Shown here in pieces: positions 54,377-63,612 of a DNA stretch of 64,000 nucleotides. The stretch is taken from positions 1 to 64,000 of the forward strand of contig CALWSG010000059.1 in the NCBI GenBank assembly GCA_944384155.1, in the 5' to 3' direction. How positions within the stretch are numbered: the first letter of the stretch is position 1; every line of letters starts with the position of its first letter. The stretch is from an uncultured Lachnospiraceae bacterium (GTDB lineage Bacteria > Bacillota > Clostridia > Lachnospirales > Lachnospiraceae). The notes below the pieces were generated by a model. That model was not told where the DNA came from. It ran no database searches and saw only the letters and a program-made list of their open reading frames with translations. A program made the position numbers and the translations under genes.

Positions 54377-54411
54377 CAGGGAGATGTTGAAAAATGTCTC
54401 CCTGTAATTTT
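54377..54411 (+). terminator. Terminator between clpX and lon
   Basis: CAGGGAGA (54377-54384) and TCTCCCTG (54397-54404) with a 12-base loop, then TAATTTTAA. Confidence 0.75.
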
Positions 54412-54461
54412 AACTTACAGGAAAATATTTGGGATAGACAGCTTGGGAATGGAGGATTAGT

Positions 54462-56804
54462 ATGGGTGAAATGGTATATGGAATACCTGTAATTACATTA
54501 AAGGGTCTGACTATACTGCCGGGTATGGCAGTTCATTTTGATGTGCTTAGAAAACGGTCTGTAGCAGCATTGGAGGCGGCAATGAAGGATGACCAAAAGG
54601 TTTTTCTTGTGGCACAGCAAAACAGTGAGGAAAATGAGCCTCAGATGCAGGATTTATATAAAGTGGGAGTGGTAGCAGAGATAAAACAGTTGATTAAGCT
54701 GCCAAGCGGAGTAATAAGAGTACTGGTAGATGATGGTAAAAGAGGGAAAATAGCAGAGCTTTATGATGAGGCTCCTTACATAAAGGCAGATGTAGAATGT
54801 CTTGAAGTGGAAATGGAGGATGTAGACCCTGTGGAGGGTGAGGCTATGTGCCGTGTAATAAAAGAGCTGTTAGGACAGTATGTATTTGAAAATCCTAAGC
54901 TTAATAAAGATGCTGTGAGAAATATTATCCAGACAAGAGACGTAAAAAGTCTTATGGAGCAGACTATAAACTGTATTCCTCTTTATTACGATAGTAAGCA
55001 GCAGTTTCTTGAGGCGGATACTGTACGGGAGCAATACCGGCTGCTGACGGAGTTTTTATCTGATGAAATACATATAAGCAGAATCAGAAAGGACTTTCAG
55101 GAGAAGGTTAAGGAGAAGGTAGAAAAAAACCAAAAGGAATATATTTTAAGAGAGCAGATGAAGCTTATAAGGCAGGAGCTTGGCGAGGAGGATACTGTTT
55201 CGGAGGCTGACACATATTTTGAGGAATTAAGGAGTCTTAATGCTTCAGATGAGGTAAAGGAAAAAATAGAAAAAGAAATAAAGCGGTTTAAAAATCTTTC
55301 ATCAGGCTCATCAGAAAGCAATGTTGTAAGGGGCTATATAGAAACACTTCTTGAGATGCCATGGAATAATATGTCTGAGGATAATCTTGACATAAAAAAT
55401 GCGGAGAGAATATTAAACAGGGATCATTACGGCTTGGAGAAGGTCAAGGAGCGTATGCTTGAATTTTTGGCAGTGAGGGCATTTGCCATTAAGAATAATA
55501 AAGGAAAGGATTTAGACGGCAAAAGAGTAAGTCCCATTATATGTCTTGTAGGACCTCCGGGAACAGGCAAAACCTCTATTGTAAAGTCAATAGCAGAGGC
55601 GCTTAACAAAAAATATGTAAGGCTGTGTCTTGGAGGAGTGAGAGATGAGGCAGAGATAAGGGGACACAGAAAAACATATGTAGGTGCAATGCCGGGAAGA
55701 ATAGCCGCCGCATTAAAGCAGGCAGGTGTAAATAATCCTCTTATGCTGTTAGATGAGATAGACAAAATGGGTAATGATTATAAGGGAGATCCTGCAAGTG
55801 CAATGCTGGAGGTACTTGACAGTGAACAGAATTCCCATTTTAGGGATAATTATATAGAGATACCTATAGACCTTTCCAATGTAATGTTTATAGCAACTGC
55901 AAATGATTTGCATACAATTCCAAGACCACTTTTAGACAGAATGGAGGTCATTGAAATCTCAGGATATACTGAGAATGAAAAGGAGCATATAGCAAGAGAG
56001 CATCTTGTGAGCAAGCAGAAGAAGTCTCACTGTCTGAAAGGCTCCCAGCTGACAATAACAAAGAGTGCCATTAATGCCATTATTAGATCGTATACAAGAG
56101 AGGCAGGAGTGAGAAATCTTGAAAGAATGATAGGAAAGGTGTGCAGAAAGGCTGCTAAGGAGATACTGGAGGGAGAGGCTGACAGTATAAAGGTTACAAA
56201 TAAAAATTTAAGGGAATATCTCGGAAAGGAAAAATATACCTTAGACAAGGCGTCAGGCAGAGATGAGGTAGGAATAGTAAGGGGACTTGCATGGACCAGT
56301 GTTGGAGGAGACACTTTAGAAATAGAGGTAAATACATACAAGGGAAAAGGGGAGGTCATCCTTACGGGACAGCTTGGAGAAGTAATGCAGGAATCGGCAC
56401 AGGCAGGAATTTCATATATTCGTTCCATGGCACAAAAATATAATATATCAGATGAGTTTTTTAAAGAAAATGATATTCATATTCATATTCCGGAGGGGGC
56501 GGTACCAAAGGACGGACCGTCTGCGGGAATAACAATGGCAACGGCTGTCATATCTGCAATAACGGGAAGAAAAGTTAAAGCTGCAGTGGCAATGACAGGA
56601 GAGATAACCTTGAGAGGGAGAGTGCTTCCTATAGGTGGTTTAAAGGAAAAGCTCCTTGCAGCCAAGACGGCAGGTATAAAAACTGTTCTTGTTCCAAAGA
56701 AGAATACTGCTGATATTGAAGAGATAGACTCTGAGATAAAAGAAGGACTTGACATTAAGTATGTTGAAAATATGGAACAGGTTATTAAGGAGGCAATAGT
56801 GTGA
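54462..56804 (+). CDS. lon: Lon protease
   Basis: 780 residues, RBS AATGGAGGATTAGT. The N-terminal substrate domain (to about 210) is followed by a coiled-coil segment and an AAA+ module with Walker A GPPGTGKTSIVKS and Walker B LLDEIDKM. The C-terminal protease has catalytic serine in PKDGPSAGITMATA and lysine in GGLKEKLLAAK. It degrades misfolded and regulatory proteins. It overlaps ysxC by four bases. No CtsR or CIRCE operator was seen upstream. Confidence 0.97.
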   Translation: MGEMVYGIPVITLKGLTILPGMAVHFDVLRKRSVAALEAAMKDDQKVFLVAQQNSEENEPQMQDLYKVGVVAEIKQLIKLPSGVIRVLVDDGKRGKIAELYDEAPYIKADVECLEVEMEDVDPVEGEAMCRVIKELLGQYVFENPKLNKDAVRNIIQTRDVKSLMEQTINCIPLYYDSKQQFLEADTVREQYRLLTEFLSDEIHISRIRKDFQEKVKEKVEKNQKEYILREQMKLIRQELGEEDTVSEADTYFEELRSLNASDEVKEKIEKEIKRFKNLSSGSSESNVVRGYIETLLEMPWNNMSEDNLDIKNAERILNRDHYGLEKVKERMLEFLAVRAFAIKNNKGKDLDGKRVSPIICLVGPPGTGKTSIVKSIAEALNKKYVRLCLGGVRDEAEIRGHRKTYVGAMPGRIAAALKQAGVNNPLMLLDEIDKMGNDYKGDPASAMLEVLDSEQNSHFRDNYIEIPIDLSNVMFIATANDLHTIPRPLLDRMEVIEISGYTENEKEHIAREHLVSKQKKSHCLKGSQLTITKSAINAIIRSYTREAGVRNLERMIGKVCRKAAKEILEGEADSIKVTNKNLREYLGKEKYTLDKASGRDEVGIVRGLAWTSVGGDTLEIEVNTYKGKGEVILTGQLGEVMQESAQAGISYIRSMAQKYNISDEFFKENDIHIHIPEGAVPKDGPSAGITMATAVISAITGRKVKAAVAMTGEITLRGRVLPIGGLKEKLLAAKTAGIKTVLVPKKNTADIEEIDSEIKEGLDIKYVENMEQVIKEAIV

Positions 56805-57409
56805 AAATAAGAAACCTTACCCTTGAAAATGTCTGCGGTATTACAAGCAGCCTGCCCGAAAATACAAAGCCTGAGATAGCCTTTGCAGGAAAGTCAAATG
56901 TAGGTAAATCTTCACTTATAAATGCACTTTTAAACAGAAAATCATTTGCAAGGACATCAGCACAGCCGGGAAAAACACAGACCATTAATTTTTATAATAT
57001 AAATGATTTTATGTATTGTGTTGATTTGCCGGGATATGGATATGCCAAGGTGTCAAAGGAAATTCAGGAAAAGTGGGGACGTATGATAGAAAATTATCTT
57101 CACGGCTCCAAAATGCTTAGGGCAGTATTTTTGCTTGTTGATATACGCCATGAGCCATCGGCTAACGACAGGGATATGTATAACTGGATAATGCATTACG
57201 GATATAAACCTATTATTATTGCCACCAAGCTTGACAAAATAAAGAGAAGCCAGCTTCAAAAGCAGCTTAAAGCTATAAGGGAAGGTCTTGGTGCCGGCAA
57301 GGAAACTGTTATTATACCATTTTCAGCACAGACAAAGCAGGGAAGAGAGGAAATATGGAGTCTGATAGATAGCATAGTGGAATGGCAGGAGCCTGAAAAA
57401 AACAGCTAA
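56801..57409 (+). CDS. ysxC: Ribosome biogenesis GTPase YsxC (EngB)
   Basis: 202 residues from a GTG that overlaps the lon stop (GTGA), RBS AAGGAGGCAATA. GTPase motifs: G1 AGKSNVGKSSLINAL, G3 DLPGYGYAKV, G4 ATKLDKIK and G5 FSAQTK. It is needed for 50S subunit assembly. Lon-ysxC coupling is common in Firmicutes. Convergent with rho. Confidence 0.96.
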   Translation: MKIRNLTLENVCGITSSLPENTKPEIAFAGKSNVGKSSLINALLNRKSFARTSAQPGKTQTINFYNINDFMYCVDLPGYGYAKVSKEIQEKWGRMIENYLHGSKMLRAVFLLVDIRHEPSANDRDMYNWIMHYGYKPIIIATKLDKIKRSQLQKQLKAIREGLGAGKETVIIPFSAQTKQGREEIWSLIDSIVEWQEPEKNS

Positions 57410-57429
57410 AGGGTTTATGTTGAAAAAAA

Positions 57430-57474
57430 GTGGGTATATATTGGTGACAAATAAACCAATATATACCCGCTTTT
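57430..57474. terminator. Terminator between ysxC and rho
   Basis: GTGGGTATATATTGGT (57430-57445) pairs with ACCAATATATACCCGC (57455-57470), one G-U, around a 9-base loop, followed by TTTT; an A-tract at 57423-57429 makes it bidirectional. Confidence 0.88.
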
Positions 57475-57514
57475 AAAAATATTTAATTTAAATATATTTA
57501 AATTAAATATTTTT
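57475..57514. repeat. 40-bp perfect palindrome made only of A and T
   Basis: The left half AAAAATATTTAATTTAAATA is mirrored exactly by TATTTAAATTAAATATTTTT with no spacer; the last two bases belong to the rho stop codon. It sits directly beside the terminator hairpin. Confidence 0.9.
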
Positions 57515-59333
57515 AAATATTTTGTTTTATGATAGTCTGGCAGAATTCCTTGTTGTCTGATGTTTTGGCAAATAGATTTAATATTGCCTCCACAGAGTCA
57601 TCAGGTCTCATATTGCTTGAAGCCTTTTTAATGATTTCTGAAGCAGCTATCTCATCCTCTGAAAGAAGCAAATCATCTCGTCTTGTTCCTGACTTTAATA
57701 TATCAATGGCAGGAAATACACGCTTCTCAGAAAGCTTTCTGTTTAACACAAGCTCCATATTGCCTGTTCCCTTAAATTCTTCAAATACTACATCATCCAT
57801 CTTGCTGCCTGTTTCCACTAAGGCTGTGGCAAGAATGGTTAAGCTTCCGCCTTCCCGCATATTTCTTGCAGCACCAAAAAATTTTTTAGGCATATGCAGT
57901 GCAGCAGGGTCAAGACCGCCTGAAAGAGTACGTCCGCTTGGAGGAACTATCAGGTTATATGCCCTTGCAAGTCTTGTTATGCTGTCTAGGAGAATAACAA
58001 CGTCTTTTCCATGCTCAACAAGACGTTTGCCCCTCTCAATAACCATCTCGGATACTCTCTTGTGATGTTCAGGAAGCTCATCAAATGTAGAATAGATAAC
58101 CTCCACGTTTTCACCTTCTATGGCCTCCTTAATGTCAGTTACCTCCTCAGGGCGTTCATCTATAAGTAAAATAATCATATGCATTTCAGGATTGTTTACG
58201 GTAATTGAACGTGCAATTTCCTTCAGAAGTGTTGTTTTTCCTGCTTTAGGAGGAGATACAATCATGCCTCTCTGACCTTTTCCAATAGGAGAAACAATAT
58301 CAAGTATACGCATTGCCGTGTTATGGCTGTCTGTTTCCATGGTTATCTTTTCATTAGGGAATATAGGAGTCAGATCCTCAAAGCATGGGCGTGTAAGTAC
58401 TTCATTTATATTATATCCGTTTACAGTGGTTACATAGAGAAGAGCTGCAAACTTTTCTGTTGGAGTTTTAACTTTAACCTTTCCCAATATAATATCACCT
58501 GTTTTAAGATTTAATTTTTTAATCTGCATTGGAGATACATATATGTCGTTATCTCCGGGAAGATAATTTTCACAGCGGATAAAGCCAAATCCGTCAGGCA
58601 TAACTTCTAAAATACCGTGGGCTTCAATACCGCTGTCAAGGTTAGGGTCAAACTCGTCCGTACTTCTTTCGTATGTACGGTTGTCACGATATGCCGGTCT
58701 GTCCTGAGTGTAGCTTCTGTTTTCCTGAGAACGTTCAAAGGCTCTGTCCTGAGAATAACTTCTGTTTTCCTGAGGACGCTCAAAGGCTCTGTCCTGAGTG
58801 TAGACTCTGCTTTCCTGAGGGCGTTCAAAGGCTCTGTCCTGAGTATAGCTTCTGCCTTCCTGTGTGCCGTAGCTTCTGTCGTATGAGCGTGCAGGACGTT
58901 CATATGAGGTGTAGGAACGCTGTCTTGGCTCATAGCTGCTTGTGTAAGCCGAAGCAGTGTAGGGCTGTCTTGGAATTGAATCTCCGGCAGTGTAAGACTG
59001 GGAACGTACTACAGACTCTCCCGCATTGTATGTGTGCTGACGCGGAGCGTTATCCATAGAAGAATATGCCTGAATACGTGGAGAAGATTCCACTGCAGTA
59101 TGTGTATAAGCAGTATGTGCAGGAGCTTCCTGGGAAACAGTTGTTGCAGAATATCCGGGGATTGCCGGTGAAGACTGCTCTGTATTTTCAGAAGCTGTGT
59201 CAGTATTATCTGTTACTTCAATAATTTTATCAATTAAGGCTGCCTTACGCATAGTGGTAACACTTTTAATGCCATTAGCCTTTGCTATTTCCCGCAATTC
59301 GGTCATAGGTAATGTTTGTAATTTTTCTCTCAT
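57513..59333 (-). CDS. rho: Transcription termination factor Rho with long disordered insert
   Basis: 606 residues, against about 420 for typical Rho. The N-terminal SAP-like part (LPMTELREIAKANGIKSVTT) is followed at about 45-215 by a low-complexity stretch rich in Tyr, Arg, Ser, Gln and Thr. Its end holds four 15-residue units of the form RAFERPQENRSYSQD. The RNA-binding cold-shock domain (MPDGFGFIRCENYLPGDNDI) and the RecA-like ATPase follow, with Walker A SPPKAGKTTLLKEI and DERPEEVTD. Rho is a hexameric RNA helicase that ends transcription. The insert may promote assembly or RNA binding. RBS AAAGGATGTATATTTT. Confidence 0.95.
   Translation of the reverse strand: MREKLQTLPMTELREIAKANGIKSVTTMRKAALIDKIIEVTDNTDTASENTEQSSPAIPGYSATTVSQEAPAHTAYTHTAVESSPRIQAYSSMDNAPRQHTYNAGESVVRSQSYTAGDSIPRQPYTASAYTSSYEPRQRSYTSYERPARSYDRSYGTQEGRSYTQDRAFERPQESRVYTQDRAFERPQENRSYSQDRAFERSQENRSYTQDRPAYRDNRTYERSTDEFDPNLDSGIEAHGILEVMPDGFGFIRCENYLPGDNDIYVSPMQIKKLNLKTGDIILGKVKVKTPTEKFAALLYVTTVNGYNINEVLTRPCFEDLTPIFPNEKITMETDSHNTAMRILDIVSPIGKGQRGMIVSPPKAGKTTLLKEIARSITVNNPEMHMIILLIDERPEEVTDIKEAIEGENVEVIYSTFDELPEHHKRVSEMVIERGKRLVEHGKDVVILLDSITRLARAYNLIVPPSGRTLSGGLDPAALHMPKKFFGAARNMREGGSLTILATALVETGSKMDDVVFEEFKGTGNMELVLNRKLSEKRVFPAIDILKSGTRRDDLLLSEDEIAASEIIKKASSNMRPDDSVEAILNLFAKTSDNKEFCQTIIKQNI
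58697..58864 (-). repeat. 45-bp tandem repeat inside rho
   Basis: Units start at 58697, 58742, 58787 and 58832 (45 bp each, last one shortened), encoding the RAFERPQENRSYSQD-type unit without breaking frame. Confidence 0.88.
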
Positions 59334-59523
59334 AAAATATACATCCTTTCAATGTTTCGATGGGTAAATACAGCGAAAATACTGTATACGATAATAAGAT
59401 TAATGCTTATATAATCATAGTATACAGCATTTGAAAAAAAAAAGATAGTATAAAATAAAAAAATATGATAATATAGATATACTGATTTAAATTTGGAATA
59501 AGAATATGAAAGGAAGTAAAAAA

Positions 59524-60681
59524 ATGGCAGCCAGCGAGAAAGCACTAATGTTGCATGAACAATGGAATGGAAAGATTTCAACAGAATCTAAATGTGAAAT
59601 AAAGACAAGGGAGGATTTGGCACTTGCATATACTCCGGGAGTTGCAGAGCCATGCAAGGTTATAGCTAAAGAGCCTGATAGTGCTTACAAATATACAATT
59701 AAGTCTAATACTGTGGCAGTAGTTTCAGACGGCTCGGCAGTGCTTGGTCTTGGCAATATAGGACCATTGGCGGCAATGCCTGTAATGGAAGGAAAAGCAG
59801 TACTTTTTAAGGAGTTTGGAGGAGTAAATGCATTTCCTATATGTCTTGACACTCAGGACACGGAGGAAATTATTAAAACGGTAGTAAATATAGCGCCTGC
59901 TTTTGGCGGAATAAATCTTGAGGATATATCTGCCCCAAGGTGCTTTGAGATAGAGACAAGGCTTAAGGAGCTGCTTGATATTCCCGTATTTCATGATGAC
60001 CAGCACGGAACGGCAATAGTAGTTCTTGCGGGAATTATTAACAGTCTGAAGGTAACGGGAAAAAATAAAGAGGATTGCAGGGTAGTGGTAAATGGTGCAG
60101 GCTCTGCCGGTATAGCTATATCAAAGCTTTTGCTTACGTATGGATTTAAGCATCTTATGCTTTGTGATAAGTGCGGAATAATATCAAAGAATACTGAAGG
60201 TTTGAATTATATGCAAAAGTCAATGACAGAGGTTACCAATCTTGAGGGAAAGCAGGGAAGCCTTGCGGACGCCATGAAAGGGGCAGATATATTTGTGGGA
60301 GTGTCGGCTCCGGGAATCGTTACGGCAGATATGGTAAAATCCATGAATAAAGATGCCATTATTTTCGCTATGGCGAATCCTGTTCCTGAGATTATGCCTG
60401 ATGTGGCAAAGGAGGCAGGAGCGAAGGTTGTAGGTACGGGACGCTCCGACTTTCCTAATCAGGTAAATAATGTTGTAGCCTTTCCGGGAATATTTAAGGG
60501 GGCACTTGAGGGAAGAGCAAAACAGATAACGGAGAAAATGAAGTTAGCTGCTGCAGAGGCAATAGCAGGTCTTGTGGATAAGGACAGGCTGAGTGAGGAA
60601 TTTATACTTCCGGAAGCTTTTGACAAAAGAGTGGTTGAAGCAGTGAGCAATGCAGTCAGAGAAAATATCGGCAATAATTAA
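59524..60681 (+). CDS. NAD(P)-dependent malic enzyme
   Basis: Start at 59524 after GAAAGGAAGTAAAAAA. 385 residues. The malate site is in [14 protein letters not shown], the metal and catalytic region in [16 protein letters not shown], and the dinucleotide site in [17 protein letters not shown]. The short bacterial form decarboxylates malate to pyruvate. Cytoplasmic. Three bases separate it from the radical SAM gene, so they form an operon. Confidence 0.95.
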   Translation: MAASEKALMLHEQWNGKISTESKCEIKTREDLALAYTPGVAEPCKVIAKEPDSAYKYTIKSNTVAVVSDGSAVLGLGNIGPLAAMPVMEGKAVLFKEFGGVNAFPICLDTQDTEEIIKTVVNIAPAFGGINLEDISAPRCFEIETRLKELLDIPVFHDDQHGTAIVVLAGIINSLKVTGKNKEDCRVVVNGAGSAGIAISKLLLTYGFKHLMLCDKCGIISKNTEGLNYMQKSMTEVTNLEGKQGSLADAMKGADIFVGVSAPGIVTADMVKSMNKDAIIFAMANPVPEIMPDVAKEAGAKVVGTGRSDFPNQVNNVVAFPGIFKGALEGRAKQITEKMKLAAAEAIAGLVDKDRLSEEFILPEAFDKRVVEAVSNAVRENIGNN

Positions 60682-60683
60682 AA

Positions 60684-61613
60684 ATGAAAGTGAATTTACT
60701 TAGTGGCTATCTAAAGCAGGTATATGGTCATAAGATTTATAAGATTTCCTTAAATGGAGGAATGTCCTGCCCAAACAGAGATGGAAAATTAGGAACAGGA
60801 GGATGTATTTTCTGCAGTGCCGGAGGTTCCGGGGATTTTGCACCTTCTCCGCTTATGTCTGTTACAAATCAGATAGAGGAGGGAAAAAAGCAGATAGAAA
60901 ATAAGTATAAGGGGAGCGGCTATATAGCATACTTTCAGGCATATTCAAATACATATGGAGATATGGATTATCTGAGGAAAATTTTTACGGAGGCAATAAG
61001 CCATCCACAGGTAGAAATCCTTTCAATAGCAACGAGACCTGACTGTATAGACAGGGAAAGAGCCATGCTCATAGGAGAGTTAAACAAAATAAAGCCTGTG
61101 TGGGTTGAGCTTGGGTTACAGACATCAAATGAGAAAAGTGCAAAATATATAAAAAGAGGGTATGATAACAGTGTGTTTGAAGATGCAGTTGAAATGCTTG
61201 CCAAGCAGAATGTGGAATGTATAGTACATATGATTATAGGGCTTCCCTGTGAGACAAGAGAAGACATGATAAATACTGTTAAGTATATTAACGGTTTTAA
61301 TATTAAGGGAATAAAATTTCAGCTTCTTCATGTGCTTAAGGGAACAAGTCTGGCTGAAATATATAATAGGGAAAAATTTCATATTTATTCATTGGAGGAG
61401 TATACAGATATACTGTTGGAGCTTATTGAGTATTTAAGGGAAGATATTGTTATTCATCGGATGACTGGGGATGGTCCGAAGAAACTGCTTATTGAGCCTT
61501 TGTGGACAGGCAATAAGAGAATGGTTTTAAACAGTATAAACAGGGAATTTAGCAGGAGAAATATTATACAGGGAAGTAAGTGGGCTAATGTTCACAAGCA
61601 GCAGTGTTTTTAA
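60684..61613 (+). CDS. Radical SAM protein, TIGR01212/YtqA type
   Basis: 309 residues. SLNGGMSCPNRDGKLGTGGC and FCSAGGSGDFA hold the cluster cysteines (C-x-N..C-x2-C arrangement of the TIGR01212 family). YFQAYSNTY, VELGLQTS and HMIIGLPCETREDM are the standard later blocks. In Bacillus subtilis, to my recollection, the homologue YtqA acts in tRNA wobble-uridine side-chain maturation together with the methyltransferase YtqB. No YtqB-like gene is visible next to it here. Family certain, role recalled and not shown by sequence. Confidence 0.88.
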   Translation: MKVNLLSGYLKQVYGHKIYKISLNGGMSCPNRDGKLGTGGCIFCSAGGSGDFAPSPLMSVTNQIEEGKKQIENKYKGSGYIAYFQAYSNTYGDMDYLRKIFTEAISHPQVEILSIATRPDCIDRERAMLIGELNKIKPVWVELGLQTSNEKSAKYIKRGYDNSVFEDAVEMLAKQNVECIVHMIIGLPCETREDMINTVKYINGFNIKGIKFQLLHVLKGTSLAEIYNREKFHIYSLEEYTDILLELIEYLREDIVIHRMTGDGPKKLLIEPLWTGNKRMVLNSINREFSRRNIIQGSKWANVHKQQCF

Positions 61614-61631
61614 AAGTTGGAGGAAAGCAGC

Positions 61632-62189
61632 ATGGCAATAGATTCAATGACCTTATATAAGTTCATGACGCTGTATATGCTTAATAAGGTTAATTTCCCG
61701 TTGACTAACACACAAATATCTAATTTTTTTCTGGATAAGGATTATGCCACGTATTTTGTTTTTCAGCAGGTTATTACAGAGCTGCTGGAGGCAGAGCTTA
61801 TATCTGCAGAAACGGTGAGAAATACATCATATTATAGAATAACAGATTCAGGAATAGAAACCATTGAGCTGTTTATGGATAAAATTCCGGTGGCAGTTGT
61901 AGATGATATGGATATATATCTTATTGAAAATAAGTATGAGATGAGAAATGAGGTTGGTACAACATCTGATTATTATTTGGCGGCCAATAATCAGGATTAT
62001 ATAGTTACCTGCCAGATAAAGGAGGGGGGCAGCAATCTTATAGATTTAAATATTTCTGTCCCCTCTGAAGATGTGGCAGAGATAATGTGCAATAACTGGA
62101 GAGACGCCAGTCAGGATATATATTCCATAATTATGAAAACATTAATGAAGGATAAAAAAGTACTGCCCGGTGAGAAGCAGTCTAAGTAG
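61632..62189 (+). CDS. DUF4364 protein (winged-helix-like)
   Basis: Start at 61632 after TTGGAGGAAAGCAGC. 185 residues. The N-terminal part (LYKFMTLYMLNKVNFPLTNT, ISNFFLDKDYATYF, ISAETVRNTSYYRITDSG) has the layout of a winged-helix DNA-binding domain, followed by a beta-rich C-terminal half. DUF4364 proteins are widespread in Clostridia; they look like transcription regulators but none has a clear role. Confidence 0.78.
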   Translation: MAIDSMTLYKFMTLYMLNKVNFPLTNTQISNFFLDKDYATYFVFQQVITELLEAELISAETVRNTSYYRITDSGIETIELFMDKIPVAVVDDMDIYLIENKYEMRNEVGTTSDYYLAANNQDYIVTCQIKEGGSNLIDLNISVPSEDVAEIMCNNWRDASQDIYSIIMKTLMKDKKVLPGEKQSK

Positions 62190-62304
62190 AAATCAGTAAA
62201 AAGTCCTTGCAATTATTACATTCATATGATATATTGTTATAGTTGTTAGAAAAGACGTAATTGGTAAAGTCCAATTCCGCAAGTATATAGAAGAGGTGAA
62301 AAAA

Positions 62305-62514
62305 ATGAAAGAAGGAATACATCCGTCATATTATCAGGCAACAGTTGAGTGTAACTGTGGAAACACATTTGTAACAGGCTCAACAAAGGAGAATATCCAC
62401 GTAGAAATTTGTTCTAAGTGCCATTCATTCTATACAGGACAGCAGAAGGCTACAGCTGCCCGCGGACGTATTGATAAGTTCAATCGTAAGTATGGCGTTA
62501 AGACAGAAGCATAA
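62305..62514 (+). CDS. rpmE: Ribosomal protein L31, zinc-binding form
   Basis: Start at 62305 after AAGAGGTGAAAAAA; 69 residues. Cys pairs in VECNCGNTF and [12 protein letters not shown] bind zinc (C+ form). Own terminator follows. Confidence 0.97.
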   Translation: MKEGIHPSYYQATVECNCGNTFVTGSTKENIHVEICSKCHSFYTGQQKATAARGRIDKFNRKYGVKTEA

Positions 62515-62526
62515 GCAGTAAAAGAC

Positions 62527-62558
62527 AAGGTTGAGGATGTGATTCTCAACCTTTTTTT
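62527..62558 (+). terminator. Terminator of rpmE
   Basis: AAGGTTGAG (62527-62535), 9-base loop, CTCAACCTT (62545-62553), then TTTTT. Confidence 0.93.
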
Positions 62559-62619
62559 CTAAAAACTAAATGGTAAATATTAACAATAACACAGGTAATA
62601 TACAGATGAGAGGTAAGAC

Positions 62620-63612
62620 ATGGAGAAGAAATCGTCAGGGATAGGCGGTCAGGCAGTGCTTGAGGGTATTATGATGAAGAATAAAAATAAGTATGCCGTC
62701 GCCGTTAGAAAGCCTGATAAGGAAATAGAGATAGACGTTAAGGAATACAAAGGGATAGCAGGAAAAAGCAAAATATTAAACCTTCCATTTATAAGGGGAA
62801 TATTCAGCTTTGTTGATTCCCTTGTTCTTGGAATAAAGACGCTTACTTATTCGGCAGAGTTTTTTGATGAGGAAATAGAGACGGCCGAGGATAAAACTGT
62901 AGATAAGGTGGCAAAGTCTGCATTTAAGGAAAAGGCAGAGAGCTTTCTTATGGGGATTACTGTTTTTGTTTCCATAGTGCTGTCAGTGGCACTGTTTATA
63001 GTTTTGCCTTATTATGTATCTGAATTTTTTAAATGGATAATGAGCATTAATTCAAATGCACTTTTGGCAGTGATAGAGGGAATTGCAAGAATATTAATAT
63101 TTGTTTTATATCTTGTTTTAATTTCACGAATGAAGGATATTCAAAGAACCTTTATGTATCACGGTGCGGAGCATAAATGTATTAACTGTATTGAAAACGG
63201 ATATGAATTAAATATTGATAATGTTCGTATAAGCTCAAGACAGCATAGAAGGTGCGGAACAAGCTTTCTTTTATTTGTAATGGTTATAAGTGTTATAGCA
63301 TATATTCTTGTTTCAGCACTGATGCCGTCAGATGTCACAAGACTTGTTAAAGTAGGAGTAAGACTTTTGCTTGTTCCTCTTATAGCAGGTATAGCCTATG
63401 AGATTATACGTTTGGCAGGAAGAAGTGATAACTTATTTGTGAGGATTTTAAGTGCTCCGGGGCTTCTTATGCAGAGGCTTACAACAAAGGAGCCTGATGA
63501 CGATATGATAGAGGTGGGAATAAGGGCTGTTGAAGCTGTGTTTGATTGGAGAGAGTATCAGAGGAATATGGGAATTGACAGTGCATTAAGTGAGGGAGCT
63601 ATGGAAGAGTGA
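62620..63612 (+). CDS. DUF1385 membrane protein (YqhQ-like)
   Basis: 330 residues, RBS ATGAGAGGTAAGAC. SGIGGQAVLEGIMMKN at the start and YHGAEHKCINCIENGYEL, RQHRRCGTSF in the middle are the hallmark blocks of DUF1385; four hydrophobic segments follow. Metal binding by the His/Cys cluster is likely. It is part of the rpmE-DUF1385-prmC order common in Lachnospiraceae. Function unknown. Confidence 0.93.
   Translation: MEKKSSGIGGQAVLEGIMMKNKNKYAVAVRKPDKEIEIDVKEYKGIAGKSKILNLPFIRGIFSFVDSLVLGIKTLTYSAEFFDEEIETAEDKTVDKVAKSAFKEKAESFLMGITVFVSIVLSVALFIVLPYYVSEFFKWIMSINSNALLAVIEGIARILIFVLYLVLISRMKDIQRTFMYHGAEHKCINCIENGYELNIDNVRISSRQHRRCGTSFLLFVMVISVIAYILVSALMPSDVTRLVKVGVRLLLVPLIAGIAYEIIRLAGRSDNLFVRILSAPGLLMQRLTTKEPDDDMIEVGIRAVEAVFDWREYQRNMGIDSALSEGAMEE

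Noticed and set aside
54430-54462. Possible sixth copy of the leader element before lon (GGGAATGGAGGATTAGTATG)
   Set aside because: Only the ribosome-site end is similar; there is no stem 1, and CTTG cannot pair fully with GGAG. Similarity may be due to the common Shine-Dalgarno context.
58697-58864. CRISPR-like periodic repeat
   Set aside because: Units are contiguous, 45 bp, in frame and coding; there are no unique spacers and no cas genes.
58607-59059. Forward-strand frames opposite rho with repeated residues
   Set aside because: They mirror the rho tandem repeats, and no promoter or ribosome site supports them.
60439-60450. ACGCTCCGAC resembling the CGCTCC strand of the repeat
   Set aside because: It lies inside the malic enzyme coding sequence (TGRSDFP motif), with no other part of the element near it.
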